A stretch of DNA of 64,000 nt from CAVROP01 sp050012175 (GCA_050012175.1 JBEKHR010000023.1:21655-85654), one strand, 5' to 3'; positions 41,604-50,386 are shown, numbered from the stretch's first letter. A program made the numbers and translations. The notes: generated by a model from the sequence alone, not told the origin.

Positions 41604-42980
41604 ATGCTGGAGCAATTCGAGTTTGAGTTTCCTGGACTAGTCTGCTTAATGACCACCTTGACCAATGGAGTCACTTCCGGTTTCAGGGACTCCGCATTCA
41701 CACGGAATCGCGAACTTCCCGTACATCGGTGGGTTCCCTGGATCGCTGGCTTCTCTTCCCAGTTCGTCGATGACTGCCTATCGAAATACCTAAAGGAAGT
41801 CGTTCCTCATTCCGCTTGGATACTCGACCCCTTCGCTGGCGTTGGGACTACCCTGATCGAGAGCTATATCCACGGGTTCAACGTGTTGGGGTTTGAAATA
41901 AACCCCTATGCCGCCCTCGCTTCCAATGCCAAGTTACAGGCCGCTGAGACCGAACCCAACACGCTCCAGGCGCAGATCGTCAGGTTTAAGAGCTTCATGG
42001 ACAGGCGCTTGACCTCTCACAACGGGCATCCCAAATCTCTTCCCCCGATTGGCTTCTCAGGACGGACGGAACTCTTTGCCCCTTCCGTCGAACGCCAAGT
42101 TTTGTTCGCCTTGGACTATATTAAAGCAATTGAGGCCCCGGCAATAAGGGACCTATTTCGCCTTGCGCTTGGGTCGGTGATGGTCAGCTTCTCTAACTAC
42201 TCTTACGAACCAAGCCTGACAAGGCGGTCGGCCGTTGACAAAGATCCGATCACCGAGGCCGATGTAAGCCTTGCGCTTCGCAAAAAGCTGAATCTAATGG
42301 TGCAAGACATCAAATGGCTGCGAGAACAGATGGGGAAGGTTGAGAACAAACCGCAATCCAAGGTTCATCCCGATTCTTTTTTCCTCGCGCCTGAAAAACT
42401 GAAGCAAGAAGCCTTCATCGACCTCCTGGTCACCTCCCCTCCCTATCTGAATAACTACCACTATCCGCGGAACACGCGGCCTCAGCTCCACTGGCTTGGA
42501 TTTACGTCCGGGCCTGGCTACAAAGGGGCCAAAGAGAGCGAGAGTTTCGGGACGTTCTGGCAGACAGTGAGAGAGAAGGAGCCAGTCAAGCTATCCTTTC
42601 TCCTGCCGCAATTGGCTGCGGTGATGGCGGAGATTCGCAAGCGCAACACTGATAAAGGATCTTACGGTGGTCCCGGTTGGGCCAACTATGTCGCGACGTA
42701 CTTCAATGACGCCTACCGATTCTGGAAGATAGCGGCAAGCCTGCTCAAGCCGGACGCTGTAGCCGTCATCGTCCTGGGCAACAGTATCATCCAAGGCGTG
42801 GAGGTAAAGACGGATTATTTCTTCGGCAAGATCGCGGAACAGTGCGGGCTAAAATTTGAAGACACTATCCGGCTCCGAGACAAGCGCACCGGAACGAGCA
42901 TTATTCAGTCGTCGGTTCGGGTCGATAAAGCCGAAGTAAAGACTGTTCTTTACGAATCCGCAATCGTGATTAGGAAGTGA
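41604..42980 (+). CDS. DNA methyltransferase, probable N4-cytosine/N6-adenine type
   Basis: A 458-residue SAM-dependent DNA methylase. Motif I is DPFAGVGTTLIES (about residues 76-88) with the acidic motif II residue in GFEINPYAA. The catalytic motif IV is TSPPYLNNYHY (about 278-288); TSPPY usually indicates N4-cytosine methylation, though some N6-adenine enzymes have it. The order I then IV resembles alpha/gamma-type architecture, with about 190 residues between that may hold target recognition. ATG 41604 was chosen; TTG 41601 and ATG 41649 are alternatives. The gene converges with a restriction endonuclease gene 1 bp away. Confidence 0.88.
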   Translation: MLEQFEFEFPGLVCLMTTLTNGVTSGFRDSAFTRNRELPVHRWVPWIAGFSSQFVDDCLSKYLKEVVPHSAWILDPFAGVGTTLIESYIHGFNVLGFEINPYAALASNAKLQAAETEPNTLQAQIVRFKSFMDRRLTSHNGHPKSLPPIGFSGRTELFAPSVERQVLFALDYIKAIEAPAIRDLFRLALGSVMVSFSNYSYEPSLTRRSAVDKDPITEADVSLALRKKLNLMVQDIKWLREQMGKVENKPQSKVHPDSFFLAPEKLKQEAFIDLLVTSPPYLNNYHYPRNTRPQLHWLGFTSGPGYKGAKESESFGTFWQTVREKEPVKLSFLLPQLAAVMAEIRKRNTDKGSYGGPGWANYVATYFNDAYRFWKIAASLLKPDAVAVIVLGNSIIQGVEVKTDYFFGKIAEQCGLKFEDTIRLRDKRTGTSIIQSSVRVDKAEVKTVLYESAIVIRK

Positions 42981-42981
42981 C

Positions 42982-43416
42982 CTACCGCAGCGGGAATTCT
43001 CTGTCCCATTTCGACACCCTGATCCCTGGTCTTCCTCTTCCTGGAACATGGCTCCCAAATCCCGATTTATTCCACTCCGGTTCATAGGTTTCGATCAGCG
43101 CATGTTCTCCGGCCCTGACAAACCAATCGCTGTCAATGATGAGGAATCGGCAGGTCATAGCCTCCAAGGAAATGTTCCTGCGGCCATGGATTTTGCGAGT
43201 GTGCTCTGCCAGCCTGCGCTTCAGTGTGGTGTCGAGGGCCTTTCCAGCGTACGTGAGCTTTCCGTGACGATAGAGAGCATAGACACCCTTGAGAGGCGAC
43301 GCCACATCTTCCGATAGAGGGTGGGAGGGGCTGGCCTCGAACTTCTTGATCAGCTGGTCCGTGAACGCCTTGTCGAATTCAAAGAAAAATTGGTGTTGAT
43401 CGCACACAATTGGCAC
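42982..43416 (-). CDS. Eco29kI-like GIY-YIG restriction endonuclease
   Basis: A 144-residue protein. The GIY-YIG equivalents are GVYALY (residues 44-49) and YAGKA (56-60). Catalytic candidates follow the Eco29kI pattern: Arg68 and His72 in LKRRLAEHTRK, Glu104 or Glu109 in GEHALIETYEPEW and Asn116 in WNKSG. The C-terminal GFGSHVPGRGRPG is a hallmark of the Eco29kI family, whose prototype cuts CCGCGG. It is at the short end of the family. Its end meets the methyltransferase gene tail to tail, forming a probable type II R-M system. The recognition sequence is unknown. Confidence 0.85.
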   Translation of the reverse strand: MPIVCDQHQFFFEFDKAFTDQLIKKFEASPSHPLSEDVASPLKGVYALYRHGKLTYAGKALDTTLKRRLAEHTRKIHGRRNISLEAMTCRFLIIDSDWFVRAGEHALIETYEPEWNKSGFGSHVPGRGRPGIRVSKWDREFPLR

Positions 43417-43419
43417 ATC

Positions 43420-43752
43420 TTACCACTGAACCAAAAAGGTTTGAATATCAAAAGCTGCGGGGGAGAGAATAGAAGAGGCCCGCCTGCCAGGGCGAGCCTC
43501 AAAGGCAAGGTCCTCCTCCCTGAAATTTTGGAGTTTGGACTTTGCTGCCGACAAAATGGTATGGTGCGGTTCATCGTCGATGTACCAAAGGAGCTTAAGG
43601 GGCGCGATACAAGCTCCCAGAAGATACAACGAAAAGAGATTGAAATGCCTCATTTTCAACTCCCGACATGCGATAGAAAAGCGAGGGGAGCCCGAGTATA
43701 CCGCGAACCAATCAGATTTTCCCTTTTCAATGGTTTGCAGTTCAGATTTCAT
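43420..43752 (-). CDS. Unknown 110-residue protein coupled to the endonuclease gene
   Basis: The ORF begins MKSELQTIEKGKSDWFAVYS and includes a hydrophobic segment FNLFSLYLLGACIAPLKLLW. Support for its reality is a strong AAAGGAG 7 bp before the ATG at 43752 and the stop codon only 3 bp from the restriction enzyme start, which suggests coupling. No helix-turn-helix is visible, so it does not look like a typical R-M controller protein. No family was recognised. Confidence 0.55.
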   Translation of the reverse strand: MKSELQTIEKGKSDWFAVYSGSPRFSIACRELKMRHFNLFSLYLLGACIAPLKLLWYIDDEPHHTILSAAKSKLQNFREEDLAFEARPGRRASSILSPAAFDIQTFLVQW

Positions 43753-43772
43753 TCTTAAGCTCCTTTCAAGCT

Positions 43773-43883
43773 ATGAATCCCCACTATCCAGACATACCTT
43801 CGCTTGACCATCTCCCTGAGTGGCCGTTAAAATGGATGATTCAATCTTTCCGTGAGGAAGTGAGAAGAGGGGCCTATGCTTGA
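43773..43883 (+). CDS. Possible 36-residue leader ORF overlapping guaB
   Basis: The frame MNPHYPDIPSLDHLPEWPLK, continuing WMIQSFREEVRRGAYA, ends at TGA 43881-43883, overlapping the guaB start (43876) in another frame. Residue composition is protein-like, but there is no clear ribosome binding site. It could be a small upstream ORF coupled to guaB, or chance. Confidence 0.3.
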   Translation: MNPHYPDIPSLDHLPEWPLKWMIQSFREEVRRGAYA

Positions 43884-45348
43884 TGGACCTATCCCGGAGG
43901 GGCTTACTTTCGATGATGTTCTACTTCTGCCTGCCAGATCATCAGTCTTGCCAACCGAAGTCGATACCCAGACTAAGCTGACACGCAACATTGCTTTGAA
44001 CCTGCCTATCGTGAGCGCGGCGATGGACACGGTGACGGAATCTCGTCTAGCCATTGCGTTAGCTCAACAGGGCGGCATGGGCATTGTCCACCGAAGCATG
44101 CCGATTGATTACCAGGCGGCTGAAGTGGACAAGGTCAAGCGCTCCGAAAGCGGCATGATTGTTGATCCGGTCACCGTGAGCCCGGAGAGCAAGATCTACG
44201 AGGCTCAGGAGATTATGAAGAAGTACAAGATCTCCGGTGTTCCCGTGACGCGCAATGGCAAACTCATGGGGATCCTCACCAACCGCGATCTGCGATTTGA
44301 AACCCGTTTCGACCTGCCCGTCGAACAGGTGATGACTAAAGAGAATCTGATCACCGTGTCGGTGGGCACCACGCTGGATGAAGCGGAGGCGATCCTTCAC
44401 AAACATCGAGTGGAAAAGCTCCTGGTTGTCGATGAGAAGTTCAACCTGAAGGGACTCATCACCGTAAAGGACATCCAGAAGCGATCGAAATACCCCAATG
44501 CCTGCAAGGATTCCCAGGGTCGCCTGCGAGTTGGCGCGGCGTTGGGCGCCACGGGGGACTTCCTGGAGCGGGCGGCAGAACTGGTGAAAGCCCAGGTAGA
44601 TGTTCTGGCAGTGGATACCGCGCATGGTCACTCCTCTCGGGTGATGGAGGCGGTGCGCCAAATCAAGCATAAGTTCCCTGACGTTGACCTCATCGCCGGC
44701 AACGTGGCCACGTTCCAGGGCGCTGGCGATTTGATCCAGTTGGGGGTGGGTGGAGTGAAGGTCGGCATTGGCCCTGGTTCCATTTGCACCACCCGCGTAG
44801 TGACAGGAGCAGGAGTGCCCCAGATCACGGCCATCGCGGAGTGCGCTCGCGCCGCGCGCAATTCCGGCATACCCATCATCGCCGATGGCGGCATCAAGTA
44901 TTCCGGCGACGTTTCCAAGGCCATCGCGGCTGGAGCCAGTTGCGTCATGATTGGCAGCCTCTTTGCCGGAACTGAGGAGAGCCCCGGTGAATCCATCCTT
45001 TACCAGGGGCGCAGCTTCAAATCGTACCGCGGGATGGGCTCCATCGCTGCCATGGCCGCCGGCTCCGGCGACCGGTACGCCCAGGAAGTGACCGTGGCCC
45101 GTGGGGAGGTGACCAAGCTGGTGCCAGAAGGTATCGAAGGACGCGTGCCTTACAAAGGGCTCTTGGCGGATTTGGTGGGTCAACTTGTGGGAGGACTTCG
45201 CTCCGGCATGGGCTACTGCGGATGCGCCACCATTGAAGAACTCCAGAACAAGGGGCGCTTCGTACGAGTCACGATCGCCGGCCTGCGAGAGAGTCACGTG
45301 CACGACGTTATCATCACCAAGGAAGCGCCCAACTACTCGATTGACTGA
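43876..45348 (+). CDS. guaB: Inosine-5'-monophosphate dehydrogenase
   Basis: A 490-residue enzyme oxidising IMP to XMP with NAD+, the first committed step to GMP. The TIM barrel starts with GLTFDDVLLLPARSSVLPTE. A CBS pair (about residues 95-205) interrupts it (MTKENLITVSVGTTLDEAEA). The catalytic cysteine loop is GPGSICTTRVVTGAGVPQ, and the Arg/Tyr flap region includes SYRGMGSIAAM. Length and motifs are complete. GAGGGG lies 5 bp before the ATG. Confidence 0.98.
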   Translation: MLDGPIPEGLTFDDVLLLPARSSVLPTEVDTQTKLTRNIALNLPIVSAAMDTVTESRLAIALAQQGGMGIVHRSMPIDYQAAEVDKVKRSESGMIVDPVTVSPESKIYEAQEIMKKYKISGVPVTRNGKLMGILTNRDLRFETRFDLPVEQVMTKENLITVSVGTTLDEAEAILHKHRVEKLLVVDEKFNLKGLITVKDIQKRSKYPNACKDSQGRLRVGAALGATGDFLERAAELVKAQVDVLAVDTAHGHSSRVMEAVRQIKHKFPDVDLIAGNVATFQGAGDLIQLGVGGVKVGIGPGSICTTRVVTGAGVPQITAIAECARAARNSGIPIIADGGIKYSGDVSKAIAAGASCVMIGSLFAGTEESPGESILYQGRSFKSYRGMGSIAAMAAGSGDRYAQEVTVARGEVTKLVPEGIEGRVPYKGLLADLVGQLVGGLRSGMGYCGCATIEELQNKGRFVRVTIAGLRESHVHDVIITKEAPNYSID

Positions 45349-45877
45349 CCCTCAACAGCACATTCGTCCCGTCTATTTGCAGCCCCGCGTGGTTCTGGTG
45401 TGGGTTGTCACCGCCGCCTGGGCGGGCGCCATGTCGGAGCTTTCCACCGGGGCCTACAGCGGTTCCGTTACGGGCTGGCTCCTGGCGCAACTTCTCCTCT
45501 CACTGCACATTCACCTTGCCCCCCAAACCTTCGCGACAGTTCATTTCTTAATTCGGAAGCTCGCGCATTGCAGCGAATACGCAGTTTTCGGCCTGCTCCT
45601 CTACCACTCCTTCGAACCCCGCCACCCTGAACGCTGGGACACTCGCGGCGCCTTCGGCGCTCTACTTGTCGCCGGCCTGTTCTCCTTGGCGGATGAATAC
45701 CACCAGAGTTTCGTTCCCGGCAGGACCGCCTCCCTGGTGGACAGTGGCATTGACACGGCTGGAGCTCTCTTAGGGATGGTCCTTCTCTATGGAGGCAGGC
45801 GGCTTCAGGCCAGCCACAGCAGTAGAGCCGCAGAGAATGAGAGTAAGGCGGAAATGAAGAAGGGGACGGGAGAATAG
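45341..45877 (+). CDS. VanZ-like membrane protein
   Basis: A 178-residue protein from a TTG overlapping the guaB stop by 8 bp. Several helices are predicted. The VanZ-type residues are present: RKLAHCSEYAVFGLLLY (H-x-x-E-Y) and DEYHQSFVPGRTASLVDSGI. VanZ confers low-level teicoplanin resistance in enterococci; most homologues have unknown envelope roles. The hydrophilic C-terminus (RAAENESKAEMKKGTGE) overlaps the 3' end of the convergent MFS gene by 73 bp. Confidence 0.83.
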   Translation: MTDPQQHIRPVYLQPRVVLVWVVTAAWAGAMSELSTGAYSGSVTGWLLAQLLLSLHIHLAPQTFATVHFLIRKLAHCSEYAVFGLLLYHSFEPRHPERWDTRGAFGALLVAGLFSLADEYHQSFVPGRTASLVDSGIDTAGALLGMVLLYGGRRLQASHSSRAAENESKAEMKKGTGE

Positions 45878-46998
45878 TGGCGCCACAACCACCCCGCGAC
45901 CAGGCTTGCGGGAAGGGCCGCCACGCCTACCAGCCAGTTGAACACTCCGAAAACAGACCCTCGAGATGAGCTGGGAACCAGGTCCGCAATCCAGGCGCGA
46001 ATGACGCCTTCCGTCATCGCATAGTACATCCCATATACTGCGAACAGAAACCACACAAACTGCGGTCCCCGCACCAGCGAGAATCCCAGGTAAACCGCCC
46101 CGTAGACGAAATAGCCAAGAACCACGAGCGTACGCCGAGGGATTTGGTCCGAGAGCTTTCCCGCCGGCCAGCTCAGCGACGTATATACCAGATTGAAAAG
46201 CAACCCCAAGCCCGGCGCCAGGGCGGCACGAACCCCCAGGTTTTGCGCTCGAAGTATCAGGAATAGGTCCGACGAGTTGCCGAGCGAGAACAAGCCCACG
46301 CCAACCAGTATGACGACTAAACTCTTGTTCCAGCTAATAGGGCTGGCCTGGCCGGTGGAGGAAGCGCCCTGCTTCGCGGTTTCCGCAGGACGAGCCTCCG
46401 ACACCCCAAACCAGACCAGCAGGATGCAGACCGCTCCCGGAATTGTGGCCAGCCAAAAAACCTTGCGCACGTCACCGGAAAACAAGGGTAACAAAGCAAG
46501 CGCGCTCAACGGGCCCAGAACTGCCCCGGCTGTATCCATGGCCTGGCGTAAACCATATGCCGCACCACGGTCAACTTGGGACACCGAATCTGCAATCAAG
46601 GCATCGCGAGGCGCGCCGCGAAAACCTTTGGCGGTCCGGTCGATAAAACGAACCCAGAATACTTGACCCCAGGACGCAGCCACCGCAAGCCATGGCTTGA
46701 CGATGTTGGCTACCGTATACCCAGCCGCCACAAGCGGCTTTCGTCGCCGGAGACGGTCTGAGAGCCAACCCGACAGAAGGCGTCCAAAACTAGACACGGT
46801 CTCGGCCCCACCTTCAATCAAGCCGAAAGCCAAGGGGCTTGCACCCAGGACGCCGACCAGGAACTGGGGCAAAAGCCAGTAGCTCATTTCCGTGGCCGTG
46901 TCGTTGAAAAAGGCCACCCAGGAGAGTACCCATACGTTGCGGGGCAACCGGCCGGCACTCCCTGCTGCGTCTTCGTGTTTACCGGTGAGCACGGGCAT
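45805..46998 (-). CDS. MFS transporter
   Basis: A 397-residue major facilitator protein with 12 predicted helices. Start ATG 46998 (MPVLTGKHEDAAGS) was chosen because the 25 codons upstream read through the terminator hairpin of the ribosomal protein operon. The N-half motif GRLLSGWLSDRLRRRKPLVA is the MFS loop 2-3 signature, and DRTAKGFRGAPRDALIADS is typical of a prokaryotic group of uncharacterised, possibly drug or metal-related exporters. Substrate unknown. It is convergent with vanZ. Confidence 0.86.
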   Translation of the reverse strand: MPVLTGKHEDAAGSAGRLPRNVWVLSWVAFFNDTATEMSYWLLPQFLVGVLGASPLAFGLIEGGAETVSSFGRLLSGWLSDRLRRRKPLVAAGYTVANIVKPWLAVAASWGQVFWVRFIDRTAKGFRGAPRDALIADSVSQVDRGAAYGLRQAMDTAGAVLGPLSALALLPLFSGDVRKVFWLATIPGAVCILLVWFGVSEARPAETAKQGASSTGQASPISWNKSLVVILVGVGLFSLGNSSDLFLILRAQNLGVRAALAPGLGLLFNLVYTSLSWPAGKLSDQIPRRTLVVLGYFVYGAVYLGFSLVRGPQFVWFLFAVYGMYYAMTEGVIRAWIADLVPSSSRGSVFGVFNWLVGVAALPASLVAGWLWRHYSPVPFFISALLSFSAALLLWLA

Positions 46999-47007
46999 CG
47001 CTCGGGC

Positions 47008-47055
47008 CAAAAAAAGAAAAATCCCGATCCGGAGTTGATTGCTCCGGCTCGGGAT
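47008..47055 (-). terminator. Intrinsic terminator of the ribosomal protein cluster
   Basis: On the minus strand AATCCCGAGCCGGAG pairs with CTCCGGATCGGGATT around a 7-base loop, followed by TTTTCTTTTTTT. It lies 46 bp after the rplQ stop codon and is a textbook rho-independent terminator for the alpha operon. Confidence 0.92.
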
Positions 47056-47101
47056 TCTGGAGGGGCGACTCATGGATCGCCCCAGCTAACTCATCAAGGT
47101 G

Positions 47102-47575
47102 TTACTTTTTCTCGTCCTCTTCGGGCGGTGGTGGCTGCTCCTCGGCCTTGGCTTTTTCCGCCGCCTTCTGCTTGGCTTCCGCCCTCTTCGCGCGCTTTTC
47201 TGCCAATTTCTGGAGGACCTCGGAACCCACCAGCTCCAGCACGGCCAAGTCAGCTCCGTCACCCTTTCGCCAACCGGTGCGTACAATCCGCGTATAGCCG
47301 CCCCTGCGCTCGGCGTAACGCTGGGCAAAATCGCCGAAGAGCAACTTGAGCGCGGCTGGGTCCAGCAGGTAGCCTGCTGCCAGCCGGCGGGCATGCAGGT
47401 CACCCCGTTTTCCCAGGGTGATCATCCGCTCGACAACGGGACGAGCCGCTTTTGCCTTTGCCACCGTGGTCTCGATCCGCTCTCTGAGAATCAACGAGGT
47501 GACCAGGTTACGCAACAGGGCGCGGCGGTGCGAGGTGTTCCGACTCAGTTTCTTCCCGTAATTACGATGTCGCAT
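47102..47575 (-). CDS. rplQ: 50S ribosomal protein L17
   Basis: A 157-residue L17 from ATG 47575 (MRHRNYGKKLSRNTSHRRAL), the universal L17 start; upstream codons to 47632 overlap rpoA and are not needed. The core TSLILRERIETTVAKAKAAR is conserved. A lysine/glutamate-rich C-terminal tail of about 35 residues (AEAKQKAAEKAKAEEQPPPP) extends beyond the E. coli length. Last gene of the alpha operon. Confidence 0.96.
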   Translation of the reverse strand: MRHRNYGKKLSRNTSHRRALLRNLVTSLILRERIETTVAKAKAARPVVERMITLGKRGDLHARRLAAGYLLDPAALKLLFGDFAQRYAERRGGYTRIVRTGWRKGDGADLAVLELVGSEVLQKLAEKRAKRAEAKQKAAEKAKAEEQPPPPEEDEKK

Positions 47576-47591
47576 CTTCCAAATCCTGACC

Positions 47592-48602
47592 CTAAATTTG
47601 TTGCTGTGGGGGCTCCTGAGCAGGCGGTACAAGAGGATTACCCTTCTCGTCAGTCCTCATGCCCAAGCTCAGGCCCATGGCGGTGAGGATTTCCTTGATC
47701 TCATTCAAGGATTTTCGCCCGAAGTTCTTGGTCTTTAGCATCTCCTGCTCGGATTTCTGAACCAATTCCCGGATGGTAGTAATGTTCGCGTTCTTGAGGC
47801 AGTTGTAAGAGCGGACCGAAAGCTCCAACTCCTCGACCGAGCGATCCAGGTTCTCGTTGTAAACCGGGGCCGGCTTCTCCTGGGGAGCCTGTTCCAGCTC
47901 GGACTCTTCTTCAATGTTAATAAAGATGGCAGTGTGATCTTTGAGAAGCTTGGCCGCCAATCCAGTTGCATCCTGCGGCGTGACGGCGCCGTTGGTCCAG
48001 ACATCCAGGGTCAGCTTATCGTAGTCGGTCATCTGCCCCAGGCGGGCGGCCTCCACGGCGTAGTTCACCTTGCGGATGGGAGAGTGTACGGAGTCCACAG
48101 GGATGTACCCGATGGGCAAGTCTTCATCAAAATTCTTCTCTGCCGAGACATAACCCCGGCCGATCTTGACGCGCATCTCGATATGCAGGCTTCCACCTTC
48201 GCTGACGGTAGCGATATGAACGTCCTTATCGAGAATGTCCACATCCGCATCTTCCTGGATCGTCCGGGAGGTCACTTCACCTTGCTTGTCCACAATCAGA
48301 TGCAAGGTCTTGGGGCCCTCCACGTGCATCTTCAAAGGAATCTGCTTGAGGTTCAGGATGATGTCAGTGGCGTCCTCCACCACCCCCGGGATGGAAGAGA
48401 ACTCGTGCATGACGCCCTCGATCTTCACGGCCGTGATGGCAGCTCCCTCGATCGAAGAAAGCAACACCCGGCGCAGCGCATTTCCGATGGTGGTCCCAAA
48501 CCCACGTTCAAAAGGTTGGGCCGAGAACTGACCATACTTGTCGGTCAGCGTATCCATGTTACAAACCAAGCGCTTGGGTTTCTGAAAGCCTTTCCAAAGC
48601 AT
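47592..48602 (-). CDS. rpoA: DNA-directed RNA polymerase subunit alpha
   Basis: A 336-residue subunit with the N-terminal dimerisation domain (EPFERGFGTTIGNALRRVLL-like, here QPFERGFGTTIGNALRRVLL) and the C-terminal domain that contacts UP elements and activators (LELSVRSYNCLKNANITTIR, KNFGRKSLNEIKEIL). A Gln/Pro-rich tail follows. It is located between rpsD and rplQ as usual. Confidence 0.98.
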   Translation of the reverse strand: MLWKGFQKPKRLVCNMDTLTDKYGQFSAQPFERGFGTTIGNALRRVLLSSIEGAAITAVKIEGVMHEFSSIPGVVEDATDIILNLKQIPLKMHVEGPKTLHLIVDKQGEVTSRTIQEDADVDILDKDVHIATVSEGGSLHIEMRVKIGRGYVSAEKNFDEDLPIGYIPVDSVHSPIRKVNYAVEAARLGQMTDYDKLTLDVWTNGAVTPQDATGLAAKLLKDHTAIFINIEEESELEQAPQEKPAPVYNENLDRSVEELELSVRSYNCLKNANITTIRELVQKSEQEMLKTKNFGRKSLNEIKEILTAMGLSLGMRTDEKGNPLVPPAQEPPQQQI

Positions 48603-48662
48603 TGCGTTCGTACCTCCCTGAGGCCCGACTCTACCAGGCTCTCCTAATCCTTACCGCCCAAC

Positions 48663-49292
48663 TCACTTCGAGTAGAGTTCCACAATCATCTGTTCCTGGA
48701 TGGGGAAATTCACATCCTCGCGCTTAGGCCAAGAGACGACCCGCGCCTTCAGCGTTTCCCTGTTTATCTCCAACCAGGGCGGAACTGCCTTGTTCCCCGT
48801 CAAGTCGAGGGCTTGTTGGACAGCAGGCAGTTGCCGGCTCTTTTCACGGACGGCGATTTCCTGCCCGGGGGAAACACTAAACGCCGGAATGTTCACTTTG
48901 CGTCCTCCAACTTCAATGTGACCATGGCGAACCAATTGCCGGGCCTGGGCTCGTGAGGTGGCAAGGCCCAGGCGGTAGGTGACGTTGTCTAAACGACACT
49001 CGAGCATGAGCAACAAGTTCTCGCCCGTGACGCCTCGCCTCCGCGCCGCCTTTTCAAAATAGGTCCTGAATTGATCTTCCAGAACGCCGTAAAGCCGGCG
49101 AACCTTCTGCTTCTCGCGAAGCTGGAGTCCATAGCCGACGATTTTTGGGCGGCGCGCCTTACCATGCTGGCCCGGCGCAAAGTTACGCTTCTCAATGGCA
49201 CACTTGTCCGTGAGGCACCGGCGCCCTTTCAGAAAGAGCTTTGTCCCCTCACGCCGACAGAGCCGACAAACTGCGTCCCGATATCTTGCCAA
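48663..49292 (-). CDS. rpsD: 30S ribosomal protein S4
   Basis: A 209-residue S4, the early 16S assembly protein. The N-terminus carries four cysteines (Cys9, 12, 26, 31 in CRLCRREGTK...RRCLTDKC), the zinc-binding form. The S4 RNA-binding domain contains LDNVTYRLGLATSRAQARQL and VRHGHIEVGGRKVNIPAF. It is separated from rpsK by about 150 bp containing a heptamer repeat. Confidence 0.97.
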   Translation of the reverse strand: MARYRDAVCRLCRREGTKLFLKGRRCLTDKCAIEKRNFAPGQHGKARRPKIVGYGLQLREKQKVRRLYGVLEDQFRTYFEKAARRRGVTGENLLLMLECRLDNVTYRLGLATSRAQARQLVRHGHIEVGGRKVNIPAFSVSPGQEIAVREKSRQLPAVQQALDLTGNKAVPPWLEINRETLKARVVSWPKREDVNFPIQEQMIVELYSK

Positions 49293-49313
49293 TCCAACCC
49301 CCTGTTCCAGAGC

Positions 49314-49348
49314 GAATCGAAATTCGAAAACCGAAGATCGAAAGTCGC
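49314..49348. repeat. Heptanucleotide tandem repeat in rpsK-rpsD gap
   Basis: Five units: GAATCGA, AATTCGA, AAACCGA, AGATCGA, AAGTCGC. It lies directly upstream of rpsD within the alpha operon. Confidence 0.75.
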
Positions 49349-49443
49349 CGACAAACAGAATCTAAGCTTGCGTTACGACGCTGCAGCTTTCAACGCCAGA
49401 GTCAAACGCGGCTAACTCTTGATCATCTTTCGACCAGAACACT

Positions 49444-49851
49444 CTACACTCTTCTACGCTTGGGCGGCCTGCACCCGTTATGAGGTATGGGTGTTACGTC
49501 CTTGATGTTGCGAACCTCCAACCCTGCGGTCGCCAGGGCGCGAATGGCCGATTCCCGGCCAGAGCCAGGCCCCTTCACTCGCACTTCTACGCTTCGCATC
49601 CCGTGATCACGTGCTGCGTTGGCCACCCGCAGCGCAGCTTGCTGGGCTGCGAAGGGTGTCCCCTTGCGCGAACCCTTGAAGCCCAACGAACCCGCACTGG
49701 ACCAGCAGATCAGCTTCCCATCAGGGTCGGTGATGCTCACAAGAGTATTGTTGAACGACGCCTGAACGTGAACAATACCCACCGGGACGATCCGCTTTTC
49801 CTTCTTCTTGAAGACCTTCTTCTTACTTACCTTTGGTGCTGCTTTCGCCAT
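49444..49851 (-). CDS. rpsK: 30S ribosomal protein S11
   Basis: A 135-residue S11 on the platform of the 30S subunit. Conserved: HVQASFNNTLVSITDPDGKL, SAGSLGFKGSRKGTPFAAQQ and the C-terminal IKDVTPIPHNGCRPPKRRRV. The lysine-rich N-terminus (KAAPKVSKKKVFKKKEKR) is usual for non-proteobacterial S11. Confidence 0.98.
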   Translation of the reverse strand: MAKAAPKVSKKKVFKKKEKRIVPVGIVHVQASFNNTLVSITDPDGKLICWSSAGSLGFKGSRKGTPFAAQQAALRVANAARDHGMRSVEVRVKGPGSGRESAIRALATAGLEVRNIKDVTPIPHNGCRPPKRRRV

Positions 49852-49889
49852 GTCTCCTCACCAGGTGACTTTAAACCCTGCCGCGCCAA

Positions 49890-50276
49890 CTAGGTCTTGG
49901 CCGCGGAACGCTTCTTATTCGCAATGGTGCCTTTTCGCGGTCCCTTGCGGGTTCGCGCGTTGGTATGCGTGCGCTGCCCGCGCACCGGAAGACTGCGCCG
50001 ATGGCGCATACCGCGGTAGGAGCCGATTTCGATCAATCTTCGGAGGTTCATCGACAGCTCTTTCCGCAGGTCGCCTTCCACCCCGCCCTCTTCTTCAATG
50101 ATTTGGCGGATCCTCGTAACCTCGTCTTCGGTCAAGTCCTTGACCTTTTTATCGGGGTGCACCCCGGCACGCATCAGAATGGACATTGAGCGCGCGCGGC
50201 CAATGCCGTAGATGTACGTTAGACCAATTTCCGCCCTCTTCTTGGGGGGCAAGTCAACACCAGCAATGCGTGCCAT
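49890..50276 (-). CDS. rpsM: 30S ribosomal protein S13
   Basis: A 128-residue head protein of the 30S subunit contacting P-site tRNA and L5. It begins MARIAGVDLPPKKRAEIGLT and has the helix-two-turn-helix IGRARSMSILMRAGVHPDKK; the basic tail RGQRTHTNARTRKGPRKGT is conserved. First gene after rpmJ. Confidence 0.98.
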   Translation of the reverse strand: MARIAGVDLPPKKRAEIGLTYIYGIGRARSMSILMRAGVHPDKKVKDLTEDEVTRIRQIIEEEGGVEGDLRKELSMNLRRLIEIGSYRGMRHRRSLPVRGQRTHTNARTRKGPRKGTIANKKRSAAKT

Positions 50277-50289
50277 TCATCACCTCTCC

Positions 50290-50386
50290 TCGAAATTCGA
50301 AAACCGAAATTCGAAAACTCGAAACTAGCAGATTGACTGCGAAAACCGCGCGATTTTGGATTTTCGAACTTCGAATTTCGAGTTCA
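50290..50386. repeat. Heptanucleotide repeat with inverted arms in rpmJ-rpsM gap
   Basis: Left arm 50290-50324 (TCGAAAT, TCGAAAA, CCGAAAT, TCGAAAA, CTCGAAA) and right arm 50352-50386 (GATTTTG, GATTTTC, GAACTTC, GAATTTC, GAGTTCA) are inverted. The last unit includes the rpmJ stop codon. Confidence 0.82.

Noticed and set aside
44059..45303. Long minus-strand open frame inside guaB
   Set aside because: It is antisense to a perfectly conserved IMP dehydrogenase and His/Gly-rich from reversed codons; no start signal or homology is apparent.
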